Shown here piece after piece: positions 18,184 to 27,634 of a DNA stretch of 64,000 nt. A model generated the notes under the pieces. It had not been told where the DNA came from, did not search any database, and was given only the letters and a program-made list of their open reading frames with translations. The translations under genes and the position numbers were made by a program. Each line of letters opens with the position of its first letter. Positions within the stretch are counted from its first letter, which is position 1. Source of the stretch: Aliiroseovarius sediminilitoris (GTDB lineage Bacteria; Pseudomonadota; Alphaproteobacteria; Rhodobacterales; Rhodobacteraceae); contig NZ_FOJB01000001.1 in the NCBI RefSeq assembly GCF_900109955.1, positions 2,232,001 through 2,296,000 on the forward strand, read 5' to 3'.

Positions 18184-19977
18184 TCAGGTATTTGGTTTTG
18201 CCACAACATAGGTGCCGGGCGCCGGGGCAAGAGGTTTGTGCGACGAATCACCGACCTCGCGCGCCTCGATCTGCTTGCCTGACCGCTCGGACAGCCAAGC
18301 ATCCCATCGGCCCCACCAGGACCCATCGTTGAAGGTCGCCCCTTCCATCCAGTCATCCGATGCAGCGGGCCAATCTTCGTTTGTGTAGTGGCCATACTTC
18401 TTTTTCGAAGGAGGGTTCACGATCCCGGCAATATGCCCGCTTTGCGATACGATGAAGGTCTTGTCCTTCGATCCCATCTGCCGGATGCCGTCATAAGATG
18501 ACTTCCATGCGGCGATGTGATCTGTCTCGCAAGCAATGGCGCAAAGCGGGACGTCGACATCAGCAATCGACAGATGCTCATCCAGCAGCTCGAAATCACC
18601 TTTGGCAAAACGGTTGCCCTGACACAGACCGCGTAAATACTCGACGGTCATCTTGGCAGGCAGGTTCGTGCTGTCTCCATTCCAGAACAGAAGATCGAAG
18701 GCGGGCGGCGTCTTGCCCAGCATATAGCTGTTGATCGCCGGTCCATAGATCAGATCATTGGGCCGCAAATACGAGAACGTCCGCGACATGAAGAAGCTGT
18801 CCAGATAGCCACGCTCGGCGACTTCTTCTTCGATACCGGTGACGAAATCATCATCCAGAAAGACGCCGACTTCACCCTGATCCGAGAAATCTGTCAGGGT
18901 GGTGAAGAATGTGGCGGAATTGACGGATTTGTCGCCACGCTTCTTCATCAAAGACAAGGTTAGCGACAGTGTTGTTCCGGCAATGCAATACCCGACCACA
19001 TTGACCTTCTTCTGGTTTGTGATCGCTTTCACCTCGCGCATGGCAGCCAGATATCCATCTTCGATATAGTCGCCCAGCCCCACATCGGCATAGGACGCGT
19101 CCGGGTTTACCCAGCTGACCACAAACAGCGTGTAACCCTGATCGACGATCCATTTGATCAGGCTGTTCTGTTCCTTCAGGTCCATGATGTAGAACTTGTT
19201 GATCCAGGGCGGAAAGATGATCAGCGGGGTGGCGTGCACCTTCTCGGTCGTCGGGGCATATTGGATCAACTCCATCATCCGGTTGCGATAGACAACCTGC
19301 CCCGGCGTTGTCGCGATGTTCTTGCCCACCTCGAACGCACTTTCGTCCACCAGCTTGACCAGAAGTTCGCCGTCATTTGCTTCAAGATCAGCGACCAGGT
19401 TTTCCAGCCCCTGCACCAGCGACTGCCCGTTTGTTTCCACCGCTCGCTCCATCGCGTCCGGGTTGGTTGCCAGAAAGTTGGTGGGACTCATCATGTCGAT
19501 GATCTGATGGGTGAAGAACTCCATCCGCTTGGTGTCTTCCGGGTCAAGCCCTTCCACATCTTTCAGCGCGTCTTCCATCGCCTGCGAACTGATCAGATAC
19601 TGTTGTTTGACATAGTTGTAATAAGGATGGGAATCCCACAAAGGATTCGAAAATCGGCGGTCCTTCGGGCCGGGATCCTCAGGTGCCTTGAAGTCGCCGG
19701 CTGCCAGTGCCGCTTGTGCTTCAATCGCATGTTCCAGCGTTTTGCCCCAATATGCCACCTGATGTTCGAACATTTTGGACGGGTTTGCCATCATGTCCGC
19801 CCAGATCGTCCCGGCGGCCTTCACATAGAACTCCTGCCCCGGCGCCTGCAAGCTGGGGCGCACAGGCTTTCGATGTGCCATGATATTGGCCAGACGTTTT
19901 GACAATTCCTCGATGCGGGCGAGGTTGTTGTTCAGTTCACTCAGCTCCTGGCCTTTATTAACTTGGTCAGTTGTCAT
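18184..19977 (-). CDS. phaC: Class I polyhydroxyalkanoate synthase
   Basis: 597 residues, typical of class I PhaC, which polymerises (R)-3-hydroxyacyl-CoA into PHB on the granule surface. The N-terminal domain includes the PhaC_N block around FFTHQIIDMMSPTNFLATNP. The alpha/beta-hydrolase core has PPWINKFYIMDL and the lipase-box Cys331 in VVGYCIAGTT (canonically G-x-C-x-G; here there is Ala before the second Gly). The catalytic Asp lies in CETDHIAAW and the His in SGHIAGIVNPP. It begins at ATG 19977 and diverges from phaZ across 104 bases with PhaR-like sites. Confidence 0.97.
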   Translation of the reverse strand: MTTDQVNKGQELSELNNNLARIEELSKRLANIMAHRKPVRPSLQAPGQEFYVKAAGTIWADMMANPSKMFEHQVAYWGKTLEHAIEAQAALAAGDFKAPEDPGPKDRRFSNPLWDSHPYYNYVKQQYLISSQAMEDALKDVEGLDPEDTKRMEFFTHQIIDMMSPTNFLATNPDAMERAVETNGQSLVQGLENLVADLEANDGELLVKLVDESAFEVGKNIATTPGQVVYRNRMMELIQYAPTTEKVHATPLIIFPPWINKFYIMDLKEQNSLIKWIVDQGYTLFVVSWVNPDASYADVGLGDYIEDGYLAAMREVKAITNQKKVNVVGYCIAGTTLSLTLSLMKKRGDKSVNSATFFTTLTDFSDQGEVGVFLDDDFVTGIEEEVAERGYLDSFFMSRTFSYLRPNDLIYGPAINSYMLGKTPPAFDLLFWNGDSTNLPAKMTVEYLRGLCQGNRFAKGDFELLDEHLSIADVDVPLCAIACETDHIAAWKSSYDGIRQMGSKDKTFIVSQSGHIAGIVNPPSKKKYGHYTNEDWPAASDDWMEGATFNDGSWWGRWDAWLSERSGKQIEAREVGDSSHKPLAPAPGTYVVAKPNT

Positions 19978-20001
19978 GAAACAATTTCCCCCCTATGGTT
20001 T

Positions 20002-20054
20002 CTGCAAGTGCAGCATCGTAAAAACTGCATATGAAACCAACTATGCGAATGCAG
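20002..20054. promoter_or_regulatory. Candidate PhaR sites between phaC and phaZ
   Basis: CTGC-AAGT-GCAG at 20002-20013 is a perfect CTGC-N4-GCAG, and ATGC-GAAT-GCAG at 20043-20054 is one base off. They lie in the shared divergent promoter region and could let PhaR or a similar protein couple synthesis and depolymerisation. Confidence 0.6.
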
Positions 20055-20081
20055 AGTGTAAAAATCAAAGGCTAATATCAA

Positions 20082-21401
20082 ATGCGGTACATGGCGACTT
20101 ACGATCTGATGGAGACGATCCGCAATACGAATCAGTGGTTGGGTGCAACGGCCGCCGCCATGGGCTCGTATCCCGCAACAGCCTTGGTTCCGAACCCTTT
20201 CTTTCAGATCATGGCGGCTTGGGGCGAAGTAACAGAACGCAGCTTTGACCGCATGGTCACCAAACCCGACTGGGGCATCCTGAGCGTCGTCGGAGAAGAT
20301 GGGCGTGACCACGTGGTCCAGATCGAGAAGCGGGTCGAACGGCCGTTTGGCGACCTGATCCAGTTCAAAGTCACTGGACGCCCCGAGAAGAAACGACGCA
20401 TTCTGCTGGTGGCCCCAATGTCCGGACACTATGCGACCCTTCTGCGCTCGACCGTTGCCAGTCTTCTTCCCGATGCCGAAATCTACATCACCGATTGGCA
20501 CAATGCGCGGGATATCCCCGTCAGTGCCGGGAAGTTCGACATTGAGGATTACACCCTGTATCTGGTGGATTTCATGCGCCATCTGGGCCCCGACATCAAT
20601 GTCGTCGCGGTCTGTCAACCCGCCCCCCTGACACTGGCGGCCACGGCCTATCTGGCCGAACTGGACCCCGACGCGCAGCCGCAAACCCTGACCCTGATCG
20701 GCGGGCCGATTGATCCTGACGCCGCGGCAACGGATGTGACCGATTTCGGGCGTCGCGTGACCATGGGTCAGCTGGAAGAAACCGCCATTCAGCGGGTCGG
20801 CTTCAAATACAAAGGGGCAGGTCGGATGGTCTATCCCGGTCTGCTGCAATTGGCGGGCTTCATGTCCATGAATGGAGAGAAGCATTCGAAAGCGTTTTCA
20901 AACCAGATCATGCGAGTGGCCAAGGGTGAAGCATCGGAACGGGATAAACACAACCGTTTCTATGACGAATACCTTGCTGTCATGGACATGACCGCCGAGT
21001 TTTACCTGAGCACAGTTGAACGTGTTTTCAAAAACAGCGAAATCGCCAAAAACGCATTTGTCGTTAACGGTCATACCGTGAATATCGGTGCGATCACGGA
21101 CGTTGCCGTGAAGACGGTCGAAGGCACCAAGGACGACATCACCGCCCCCGGTCAATGTATCGCTGCACTGGACCTGCTGACCGGCTTGTCCGCGGACAAA
21201 AAGGCCAGCCATGTCGAAGATGGAGCGGGCCACTACGGCATTTTTGCTGGCAAAAGCTGGCGGAACAATATCCGCCCTCTGGTTCTGGACTTCATTGACC
21301 AGAACGACGGACGCCACGCGGCACAAGCTGCCAAGAAACGCGCCAGGAAAGCTGCCGCAAAACCCGCCAAGCTGAACGTCGTGAAGGCCGCTGGCAAGTA
21401 G
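20082..21401 (+). CDS. phaZ: Intracellular polyhydroxyalkanoate depolymerase
   Basis: 439 residues of the PhaZ (PHB_depo_C) family that mobilises stored PHB inside the cell. The N-terminus YDLMETIRNTNQWLGATA and the core RRILLVAPMSGHYATLLRSTVASLLPDAEIYITDWHNARDIP are characteristic. The nucleophile is Cys in VAVCQPAPLTLAATAYLAE near residue 182, and the His lies in VEDGAGHYGIFAGKSWRNNIRP near residue 388. The tail is Lys/Ala-rich, perhaps for granule contact. Translation may start at the second Met (20091). It is divergent from phaC. Confidence 0.95.
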   Translation: MRYMATYDLMETIRNTNQWLGATAAAMGSYPATALVPNPFFQIMAAWGEVTERSFDRMVTKPDWGILSVVGEDGRDHVVQIEKRVERPFGDLIQFKVTGRPEKKRRILLVAPMSGHYATLLRSTVASLLPDAEIYITDWHNARDIPVSAGKFDIEDYTLYLVDFMRHLGPDINVVAVCQPAPLTLAATAYLAELDPDAQPQTLTLIGGPIDPDAAATDVTDFGRRVTMGQLEETAIQRVGFKYKGAGRMVYPGLLQLAGFMSMNGEKHSKAFSNQIMRVAKGEASERDKHNRFYDEYLAVMDMTAEFYLSTVERVFKNSEIAKNAFVVNGHTVNIGAITDVAVKTVEGTKDDITAPGQCIAALDLLTGLSADKKASHVEDGAGHYGIFAGKSWRNNIRPLVLDFIDQNDGRHAAQAAKKRARKAAAKPAKLNVVKAAGK

Positions 21402-21423
21402 GTTCAGCGACCTCTGACACATC

Positions 21424-21450
21424 AAGGCGCGCATTGCAGCTGCGCCTTTT
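21424..21450 (+). terminator. Terminator after phaZ
   Basis: Stem AAGGCGC (21424-21430) and GCGCCTT (21442-21448), an 11-base loop, then a short T run. It lies 23 bases after the phaZ stop, between convergent genes. Confidence 0.75.
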
Positions 21451-21471
21451 TAGTCTACTGACGTAGCTTGA

Positions 21472-22182
21472 TCAGCGCAGCTCAAGCGGCATATCCAGCC
21501 AGGCTCGCATTCCGATATTGACCTGTTGCGGCACCTCGACGGTTGGCAAATGCCCGGCCGCGGTCAAGATCACAAGTTCGGCCCCCGGAATAAGGGCCGC
21601 CATGTTTTCGTGCCGTTTGGGTGGGGTCAGCCCATCATGCGCACCGCACATCACCATAGTCGGCACCTTCAACCGCTGCAAACTGCGCTGCGCATCAGGG
21701 CGCCGTTGAAGGGCGCGTGACTGGCGGACGAACATCTCGCCTCCCAGCCGATGCGCCATATCGTGCACCAGTGCCACCACCGCCTCCCGTCCGGGACCGG
21801 GGGCAAGATGGTTGGGGGGCAGGGTTTCCGTCATTGCCTCCTCCAACCGCCCGGCACTGGCGCGCACGATCTGCGGCTCGCGCCATGCGGCCTGGGCGGG
21901 CGTGTCCGGCAAGGGCGTGGTGGAAATCAGCGCCAGACGGGAAACACGATCCGGCGCGCGGCGGGCGATCTCCATCGCGACGATGCCACCCATGCTCAGC
22001 CCGGCCAGCGCAAAGCGCGAGGGCAAATGCTCAAGAATATGAGCGGCCATGTCGCGGATCGTGTCCCCACAGACCGGAGGGGCAACCACAACCATATGAT
22101 CCCGCGACAAATCCTCAATCTGCGGCCCAAACACCCGCGCGTCACACATCATTCCGGGGATCAGAACCACAGGTTCCTGCAT
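21472..22182 (-). CDS. Alpha/beta hydrolase
   Basis: About 236 residues of the alpha/beta-hydrolase fold: VVLIPGMMCDARVF at the start (oxyanion strand), the nucleophile elbow LAGLSMGGIVAMEIARRAP near residue 80, the acid strand VPTMVMCGAHDGLTPP and the catalytic His in LTAAGHLPTVEVP. ATG 22182 is the likely start; the frame continues upstream to 22323 into the next gene. The substrate is unknown; size and motifs fit small esterases or lactonases. It lies 89 bases downstream of the next gene on the same strand. Confidence 0.85.
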   Translation of the reverse strand: MQEPVVLIPGMMCDARVFGPQIEDLSRDHMVVVAPPVCGDTIRDMAAHILEHLPSRFALAGLSMGGIVAMEIARRAPDRVSRLALISTTPLPDTPAQAAWREPQIVRASAGRLEEAMTETLPPNHLAPGPGREAVVALVHDMAHRLGGEMFVRQSRALQRRPDAQRSLQRLKVPTMVMCGAHDGLTPPKRHENMAALIPGAELVILTAAGHLPTVEVPQQVNIGMRAWLDMPLELR

Positions 22183-22271
22183 CTTCTGCTCGCTTGTTTC
22201 TGTTTTGCCTCTGCTGTGACCTTGGCCCGCCCATGATACCGGTGCAAGCGCTATTGCCCGTCCGACTGTGG

Positions 22272-23021
22272 TCAGATCCGCGCCAGAACAACTTTGACCA
22301 TCTTCTGTATGGTGCGCAGACACTCATCGTCCGAGAACCGATGATCGGCCCCTTTGACCAGCGTCAACCGGATGTCGTTGCCGTCGACGTGTTCCAGCAA
22401 CTTCAGCGCCTGCGCAGTGGACACCGCCGTATCTTCGGTGCCTTGCAAAAAGCGCACAGGCATATTGAGCGGCAGCGGGCTGCGCAAAACCAAATGATCG
22501 CGACCATCTTCGATCAGCAGCTTGGTGATAACATAATCTTCATCATAATCGGACGGGATCGACAGGAACCCCTCGCGCTCCAGCTCTGCTTTCTGATCGT
22601 CGTTGAACCCGGTCCAATATCCATCTTCGGTAAAATCAGGCGCCGCCGCGATGGTGACAAGGCCAACCAACCGGCCCGGTCGCGCACGCGCCAAAAGCAG
22701 CGACTGCCAGCCGCCCATCGAACTGCCAACCGCCAGCACAGGCCCGTCAATCAACTGGTCCACCACAGCCAGCGTGTCCTCGTGCCAGTCTCCGATGCAA
22801 CCGTCGGTAAATTCCTCCGAGCTTTGCCCGTGGCCCGAGTAATCAAACCGCATGAATGCCCGCCCTTCGGCTTTAGCCCAAGCTTCCAGAGCAACCGCCT
22901 TGGTGCCTTCCATGTCCGACTTCAGGCCGGACAGAAACAGGATCGTCGGCCCCTGCCCATCGGTTTTCACGTAAGCGATGCGCCGACCATTTGCGGTCTC
23001 AAGAAACTGGATGTCGGTCAT
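22272..23021 (-). CDS. Alpha/beta hydrolase (ABHD10/palmitoyl-esterase-like)
   Basis: 249 residues. Oxyanion region [23 protein letters not shown], then [15 protein letters not shown], the nucleophile Ser in [21 protein letters not shown] near residue 105, the acid in [12 protein letters not shown], and the His in [13 protein letters not shown] near residue 228. The arrangement resembles ABHD10-like carboxylesterases that act on thioesters or glucuronides; the actual substrate is unknown. ATG 23021 follows AGGGAAG; the longer frame to 23372 would run back into the thrS promoter and is not favoured. Divergent from thrS. Confidence 0.85.
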   Translation of the reverse strand: MTDIQFLETANGRRIAYVKTDGQGPTILFLSGLKSDMEGTKAVALEAWAKAEGRAFMRFDYSGHGQSSEEFTDGCIGDWHEDTLAVVDQLIDGPVLAVGSSMGGWQSLLLARARPGRLVGLVTIAAAPDFTEDGYWTGFNDDQKAELEREGFLSIPSDYDEDYVITKLLIEDGRDHLVLRSPLPLNMPVRFLQGTEDTAVSTAQALKLLEHVDGNDIRLTLVKGADHRFSDDECLRTIQKMVKVVLARI

Positions 23022-23190
23022 GATCTTCCCTGTCTGTTGTGGCGCGCAAACCATACCGGGCACGAAATGCTCTGCAATCCCCAACTTTGCCCGCCCCCCG
23101 TTGACAGTCGCAGAAACAAGGTTCAAAAGTCGCCCACACATAACCCGCAACCGGGCGTTCCGTGGGCGCCAAAACGACGAGGAGACGGCT

Positions 23191-25137
23191 ATGAGCCAGA
23201 TATCCCTTACATTTCCTGACGGCAATTCACGCGAGTATGACGCGGGTATCACCCCTGCCGAGGTCGCCGCGAGCATCTCGAATTCGCTGGCGAAAAAGGC
23301 CATTTCTGCCACCGTGGACGGTGTCCATTGGGACATGCAGTGGCCGATCAAGGGAAATGCCGCAATCTCCATTCACACGATGAAGGACGAAACGCAGGCG
23401 CTGGAACTGATCCGGCACGACTTTGCCCACGTCATGGCGCGCGCGGTGCAGGAAATCTGGCCCGACGTGAAAGTCACCATCGGCCCGGTGATCGAGAATG
23501 GCTGGTATTACGACTTTGATCGTGAAGAACCATTCACGCCCGAAGATCTGGGTGCGATCGAAGCGAAGATGAAGGAAATCATCAACAAGCGTGAACCGGT
23601 GACGACCGAGATCTGGGAACGTGACCGCGCGGTCAAGTTCTATGAGGCCAACAACGAATCTTACAAGGTCGAACTGATCGAGGCCATTCCGGGCGATGAG
23701 CCCTTGCGCATGTATTGGCACGGACATTGGCAGGACCTTTGCCGTGGTCCACACCTGCAACATACAGGCCAACTGCCCGCCGACGCGTTCAAGCTAATGA
23801 ACGTGGCTGGTGCCTATTGGCGTGGCGACAGTGATCGCGCCATGCTGCAACGTATCTATGGCGTGGGTTTTCAAAACAAAGAGCAGCTGAAAAAACACCT
23901 GCACATGTTGGAAGAAGCCGCCAAACGCGACCACCGCAAGTTGGGACGCGAGATGAACTTGTTCCACATGCAGGAAGAAGCCCCGGGGCAGATCTTCTGG
24001 CACCCGAATGGCTGGACCATCTATACCGAGTTGCAAAACTACATGCGTCGCAAACAGCGCACAGGCGGTTATGTCGAGGTCAACACGCCTCAAGTGGTGG
24101 ATCGCAAGCTCTGGGAAGCCTCGGGCCATTGGGACAAGTATCAGGAGCATATGTTCATCGTCGAAGTGGACGAGGAGCACGCACGCGAAAAGTCGATCAA
24201 CGCGCTTAAGCCGATGAATTGCCCATGCCACGTGCAGGTCTATAATCAAGGTTTGAAAAGCTACCGGGAATTGCCGCTGCGCATGGCCGAATTCGGTTCC
24301 TGCAATCGCTATGAACCGAGCGGAGCCTTGCACGGGATCATGCGTGTGCGCGGCTTCACACAGGACGACGCGCATATTTTCTGCACCGAAGAGCAGATCG
24401 AAGAGGAATGCGCCCGATTCATCGACTTCCTGTCCTCTGTCTATAAGGATCTGGGGTTCGAGGAGTTCGAGATCATGTTCGCCACTCGGCCCGAAAAGCG
24501 GGTGGGAAGCGAGGAGTCGTGGGATCATGTCGAAGCCGCGTTGGAGAATGCGATCAAGAAAACCGGGCATAAATACACGCTCGACCCCGGCGAAGGGGCG
24601 TTTTACGGACCCAAACTGGATTTCAAACTGACCGACGCCATTGGCCGGGTCTGGCAATGCGGCACCTTTCAGGTCGATCCCAACCTGCCCGAACGCCTTG
24701 GTGCCGTCTATATCGGCGAAGATGGCGCGAAACATCTTCCCTATATGTTGCACCGGGCTTGCCTTGGGTCATTCGAACGATTCATCGGTATCCTGATCGA
24801 GAACTGGGCTGGAAAGCTGCCGTTCTGGCTGGCCCCGCGTCAGGTCGTGGTGGCATCCATCGTGTCCGATGCGGATGACTATGTGCAGCAGGTGGCTGAT
24901 GCGCTGAACGCCAAAGGGATCCGTGCCGAGGCGGACATTCGCAACGAAAAGATCAACTATAAGGTCCGCGAGCATTCAGTCGGCAAAGTGCCGGTCATCC
25001 TGGCTTGCGGCATGAAAGAAATCGAAGACGGCACGGTTTCGATGCGCCGACTGGGCGACAAGCATTCCAAAGTGCTGCCGCTGGACGAGGTTGTAACCAC
25101 GCTGGCGAAAGAAGCCACGCCCCCCGACCTGGCCTAA
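23191..25137 (+). CDS. thrS: Threonyl-tRNA synthetase
   Basis: 648 residues, full length. It has an N-terminal TGS domain ([23 protein letters not shown]), the editing domain with [17 protein letters not shown] and the Cys-containing [12 protein letters not shown], and a class II core with [18 protein letters not shown] (zinc Cys), [25 protein letters not shown] and [15 protein letters not shown]. The anticodon-binding domain closes the protein. ATG 23191 follows GAGGAG. A terminator 20 bases after the stop ends the transcript. No leader regulatory RNA was recognised. Confidence 0.98.
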   Translation: MSQISLTFPDGNSREYDAGITPAEVAASISNSLAKKAISATVDGVHWDMQWPIKGNAAISIHTMKDETQALELIRHDFAHVMARAVQEIWPDVKVTIGPVIENGWYYDFDREEPFTPEDLGAIEAKMKEIINKREPVTTEIWERDRAVKFYEANNESYKVELIEAIPGDEPLRMYWHGHWQDLCRGPHLQHTGQLPADAFKLMNVAGAYWRGDSDRAMLQRIYGVGFQNKEQLKKHLHMLEEAAKRDHRKLGREMNLFHMQEEAPGQIFWHPNGWTIYTELQNYMRRKQRTGGYVEVNTPQVVDRKLWEASGHWDKYQEHMFIVEVDEEHAREKSINALKPMNCPCHVQVYNQGLKSYRELPLRMAEFGSCNRYEPSGALHGIMRVRGFTQDDAHIFCTEEQIEEECARFIDFLSSVYKDLGFEEFEIMFATRPEKRVGSEESWDHVEAALENAIKKTGHKYTLDPGEGAFYGPKLDFKLTDAIGRVWQCGTFQVDPNLPERLGAVYIGEDGAKHLPYMLHRACLGSFERFIGILIENWAGKLPFWLAPRQVVVASIVSDADDYVQQVADALNAKGIRAEADIRNEKINYKVREHSVGKVPVILACGMKEIEDGTVSMRRLGDKHSKVLPLDEVVTTLAKEATPPDLA

Positions 25138-25156
25138 GCAGATAGTATATTGAGCA

Positions 25157-25179
25157 CCCCCGCCACGAGCGGGGGTTTT
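25157..25179 (+). terminator. Rho-independent terminator after thrS
   Basis: CCCCCGC (25157-25163) pairs with GCGGGGG (25169-25175) across a 5-base loop, followed by TTTT. It lies 20 bases after the stop. Confidence 0.9.
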
Positions 25180-25539
25180 CATTGGTCAAGCGTTACAGAC
25201 CCTCACATTGCCCGTGACCGGAACGCCTTTTTGGCCGCCAACCCTGTAACAAAAGCTACATCGGCGGCATTTCTGTTGTAATTTTCGGCACGAAGCCTGA
25301 CCGAAAAAAGAACGATAATTCCTGTATCGACGAAATCCGCAGCCAAGAAACCCTTCAAAAACAGGGCTTCGAGGGGCTGAGTATCTTGATTTGCTGCATC
25401 TGTAACCCGATCGGCTGCCCTCACTACTGCTAACGGACCCGTGATTTACGCTTTCGTGAGTGGAGCGTGCGGCACCCTGCCCTCTACCCTTCTCTCACCG
25501 CCTCAGAGCGGTGTGAATAAAAACCCGAAAGGAAACTCG
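25180..25539 (+). promoter_or_regulatory. Long upstream region of the buf operon
   Basis: About 360 bases between the thrS terminator and bufA with no convincing gene. Bufferin operons in Caulobacter are under an ECF sigma factor whose -35 resembles GTAACC. Here TGTAACC occurs at 25401-25407 and TGTAAC at 25245-25250, but neither has a matching -10 at the expected distance by eye, so the promoter assignment is tentative. GGAAAC just before 25540 is the likely ribosome binding site. A short open frame on the minus strand (25203-25424, GTG start) has no signal supporting it. Confidence 0.35.
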
Positions 25540-25845
25540 ATGTCCAACAACATGAAATCTATCGCCGTTCTTGGCGCCGTCTCTGCCGCGGTTGCTGCAA
25601 CCGCAGTCCCCGCATTCGCCGATGGTGATCAAGAAAAATGCTACGGTGTTGCCCTTGCCGGTCAAAACGATTGTGCCGCTGGCCCCGGCACCACTTGCGC
25701 TGGCACCTCGACCGTCGATTATCAAGGCAATTCCTTTAAACTGGTGCCGAAAGGTTCGTGTGAAACCATGGAAGTCACTGATGCCGGAGGTATGATGCTG
25801 AAAGGCTCGCTGGAGCCTCTGGAAACCAACCTTCCTGCCAGTTGA
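25540..25845 (+). CDS. bufA: Bufferin precursor peptide BufA1-type (DUF2282)
   Basis: 101 residues. A Sec signal peptide (residues 1-27, cleavage after AFA) precedes a short Cys-rich core with four cysteines: C34 ([10 protein letters not shown]), C45 ([11 protein letters not shown]), C53 and C74 (KGSC), followed by an acidic tail. This is the DUF2282/BufA1 pattern. In Caulobacter such peptides are modified by the MNIO enzyme BufB with BufC, exported, and bind copper in the periplasm. ATG 25540 follows GGAAAC. It is followed by bufB, bufC and doxX in the same direction, which fixes the family assignment. Confidence 0.93.
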   Translation: MSNNMKSIAVLGAVSAAVAATAVPAFADGDQEKCYGVALAGQNDCAAGPGTTCAGTSTVDYQGNSFKLVPKGSCETMEVTDAGGMMLKGSLEPLETNLPAS

Positions 25846-25861
25846 ATCCGGTTGCACTTTA

Positions 25862-25886
25862 CTCTGGCCGGACCCTCCGGCCAGAG
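25862..25886 (+). promoter_or_regulatory. Hairpin between bufA and bufB
   Basis: A perfect 10-base stem CTCTGGCCGG (25862-25871) and CCGGCCAGAG (25877-25886) with a 5-base loop, 16 bases after the bufA stop. There is no T run, so it is unlikely to be a full terminator. It may stabilise the upstream message or attenuate, giving more precursor peptide than enzyme. Confidence 0.65.
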
Positions 25887-25959
25887 CGTCGACCGCGCCT
25901 GCAAGGGGCGCATACCTTTCCAAGCGAACCTCTTGAGCCGACATTCGATGGAGCTTTCC

Positions 25960-26829
25960 ATGCTTGATATCGCCCATGACAACACACTGCCCAATGGGGC
26001 GGGAGTCGGCTATAAATCACAGCATTTCGCCGCCCTCATGGATGATCCTGGCACGGTCAGTTGGCTGGAAATTCACGCGGAAAACTACATGGGCGATGGC
26101 GGACGCCCCTTGGCCCAACTGCGCCACCTTGCCGAACGCTTTCCGATCTCGGTGCACGGGGTGGGCCTTTCTATTGGTGGAGAGACCCGCTTGGACCCGG
26201 AACATCTGGCGCGCCTGAAGACGTTGATCGACTGGCTGAACCCCGCGATGTTCTCCGAGCATCTGGCTTGGTCCACCCACGACGGTGCGTTCCTGAATGA
26301 TCTGTTGCCGCTACCTTATACAATTTCCACGCTTAACCGCATCGCGACGCATATCAACCAGGTGCAGGACCATCTTGGGCGCAAGATGCTTCTGGAAAAC
26401 CCGTCCTCCTATCTGGCTTTCGCTGAAAGCACGTGGTCAGAACCGGAGTTCCTGCGCGAAGTTGCCCAGCGCACCGGGTGCGGGCTGTTGTTGGATGTGA
26501 ACAATGTCTTTGTCTCTGCCACCAACCTTGAGTTTGACCCGCGTGCCTATATCGACACCTTCCCGCTTGATCAGGTCGAGGAGTTCCACCTGGCCGGCCA
26601 TGACGAAGATGCCGATGAATTGGGGCGCAAACTTCTGATCGACAGTCATGGAAAGCCGGTGGACGAACCGGTCTGGACCCTGTTTGATCATGTAATCGCA
26701 CATGCAGGTGCGCACCCCGTCCTTGTTGAATGGGACAACGACGTGCCGGAGTGGGAGGTGTTAGAGGCCGAGGCCGCGCGTGCCACGCGCCATATGGAAC
26801 CCGCACTGTCCGAACGGGTGCAGGCATGA
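25960..26829 (+). CDS. bufB: MNIO-family peptide-modifying enzyme BufB (DUF692)
   Basis: 289 residues, the DUF692 TIM-barrel family (multinuclear non-heme iron oxidative enzymes, as MbnB). Metal-ligand candidates lie in conserved blocks: EIHAENYMG (E41), SVHGVGLSIGG (H66), SEHLAW (H101), ENPSSYL (E146), LLDVNNVFVSA (D179), FHLAGHDED (H210, H214), DSHGKPV (D228, H230) and VEWDND (E257). It is predicted to oxidise cysteines of BufA to thiooxazole-type groups. ATG 25960 follows GGAG by 6 bases. Stop and bufC start overlap (ATGA). Confidence 0.93.
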   Translation: MLDIAHDNTLPNGAGVGYKSQHFAALMDDPGTVSWLEIHAENYMGDGGRPLAQLRHLAERFPISVHGVGLSIGGETRLDPEHLARLKTLIDWLNPAMFSEHLAWSTHDGAFLNDLLPLPYTISTLNRIATHINQVQDHLGRKMLLENPSSYLAFAESTWSEPEFLREVAQRTGCGLLLDVNNVFVSATNLEFDPRAYIDTFPLDQVEEFHLAGHDEDADELGRKLLIDSHGKPVDEPVWTLFDHVIAHAGAHPVLVEWDNDVPEWEVLEAEAARATRHMEPALSERVQA

Positions 26830-27614
26830 GCGACAGTGTGACCCTTCGCCACGCAGGCGATGTGACCGTGACCCAGGCGGCATTTTGCAAGGCGCTTCTT
26901 GATCCACGACAAAAGGTGCCCGACGGGCTGACCAACCCAGACGGGCACCAAGCCTTAAAACGTTTTTCGGTCTATCGAAACAACGTGGCGCACAGCCTAT
27001 CCGAGGCGATGCTGACCGGATTTCCGGTGCTGGCCAAGCTGGTGGGCGATGAATTCTTCCGCGAAATGGCGAAAGTTTACCTGCGCATTCACCCACCAGC
27101 CTCGCCTTTGATGATGCATTACGGCGCGGCCCTTCCCGGATTTCTGGAAAGCTTTCCGGGCACGCTGCATCTGAAATACCTGCCCGATGTTGCTCGGCTG
27201 GAACTGGCCCTGCGGCGCGCCTATCATGCCGCCGACGCCCAACCCATTGACCCAACGGCGCTGACCAAATTGGACCAGCCCGCCTTGATGCGGTCGCGGT
27301 TGCATATGTCGCCTGCCTGCGAAGTGCTCGTGACCAAGTGGCCCGCGAAGGCAATTTGGGATTTCAACATGAAAGATGGGCCACAACCAACGGGTGGTGC
27401 AGAGAATATCCTGATCAGCCGAGTGGGGTTTGACCCCGTGGCCGAGGTGCTGCCAAACGGCGCGGCGCCCTTCGTCCGGTCCTTGATCAAAGGGCGAAGC
27501 TTTGGCACGGCGCTTGGGCTGGCCACCGCAGACACGCCTGATATCGACCTGACCGCCACCGTGGCTGTCCTGATCGCAACGCAAGCCATAACCGGCATCG
27601 ACAAACCAGACTAG
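26826..27614 (+). CDS. bufC: BufC partner protein (DUF2063)
   Basis: 262 residues. The N-terminal DUF2063 domain is recognisable: QAAFCKALLDP, then RFSVYRNNVAHSLSEAMLTGFPVLAKLVGDEFFREMAKVYLRIHPPASPLMMHYG. The C-terminal half is the second helical/beta domain of the HvfC/BufC family. It partners the MNIO enzyme, probably by binding the precursor. It overlaps bufB by four bases, a sign of translational coupling and joint stoichiometry. ATG 26826. Confidence 0.9.
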   Translation: MSDSVTLRHAGDVTVTQAAFCKALLDPRQKVPDGLTNPDGHQALKRFSVYRNNVAHSLSEAMLTGFPVLAKLVGDEFFREMAKVYLRIHPPASPLMMHYGAALPGFLESFPGTLHLKYLPDVARLELALRRAYHAADAQPIDPTALTKLDQPALMRSRLHMSPACEVLVTKWPAKAIWDFNMKDGPQPTGGAENILISRVGFDPVAEVLPNGAAPFVRSLIKGRSFGTALGLATADTPDIDLTATVAVLIATQAITGIDKPD

Positions 27615-27634
27615 ATACTCGGAAGGATACCGCC

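Noticed and set aside
21717-23219. 500-codon plus-strand frame across the two hydrolase genes
   Set aside because: Antisense to two recognised alpha/beta hydrolases; Pro/Arg-rich with no family features.
23794-24753. 319-codon minus-strand frame inside thrS
   Set aside because: Shadow of thrS, rich in His/Phe/Val as expected from antisense reading.
25203-25424. 73-codon minus-strand frame with GTG start upstream of bufA
   Set aside because: No ribosome binding site and no recognisable protein; more likely control DNA.
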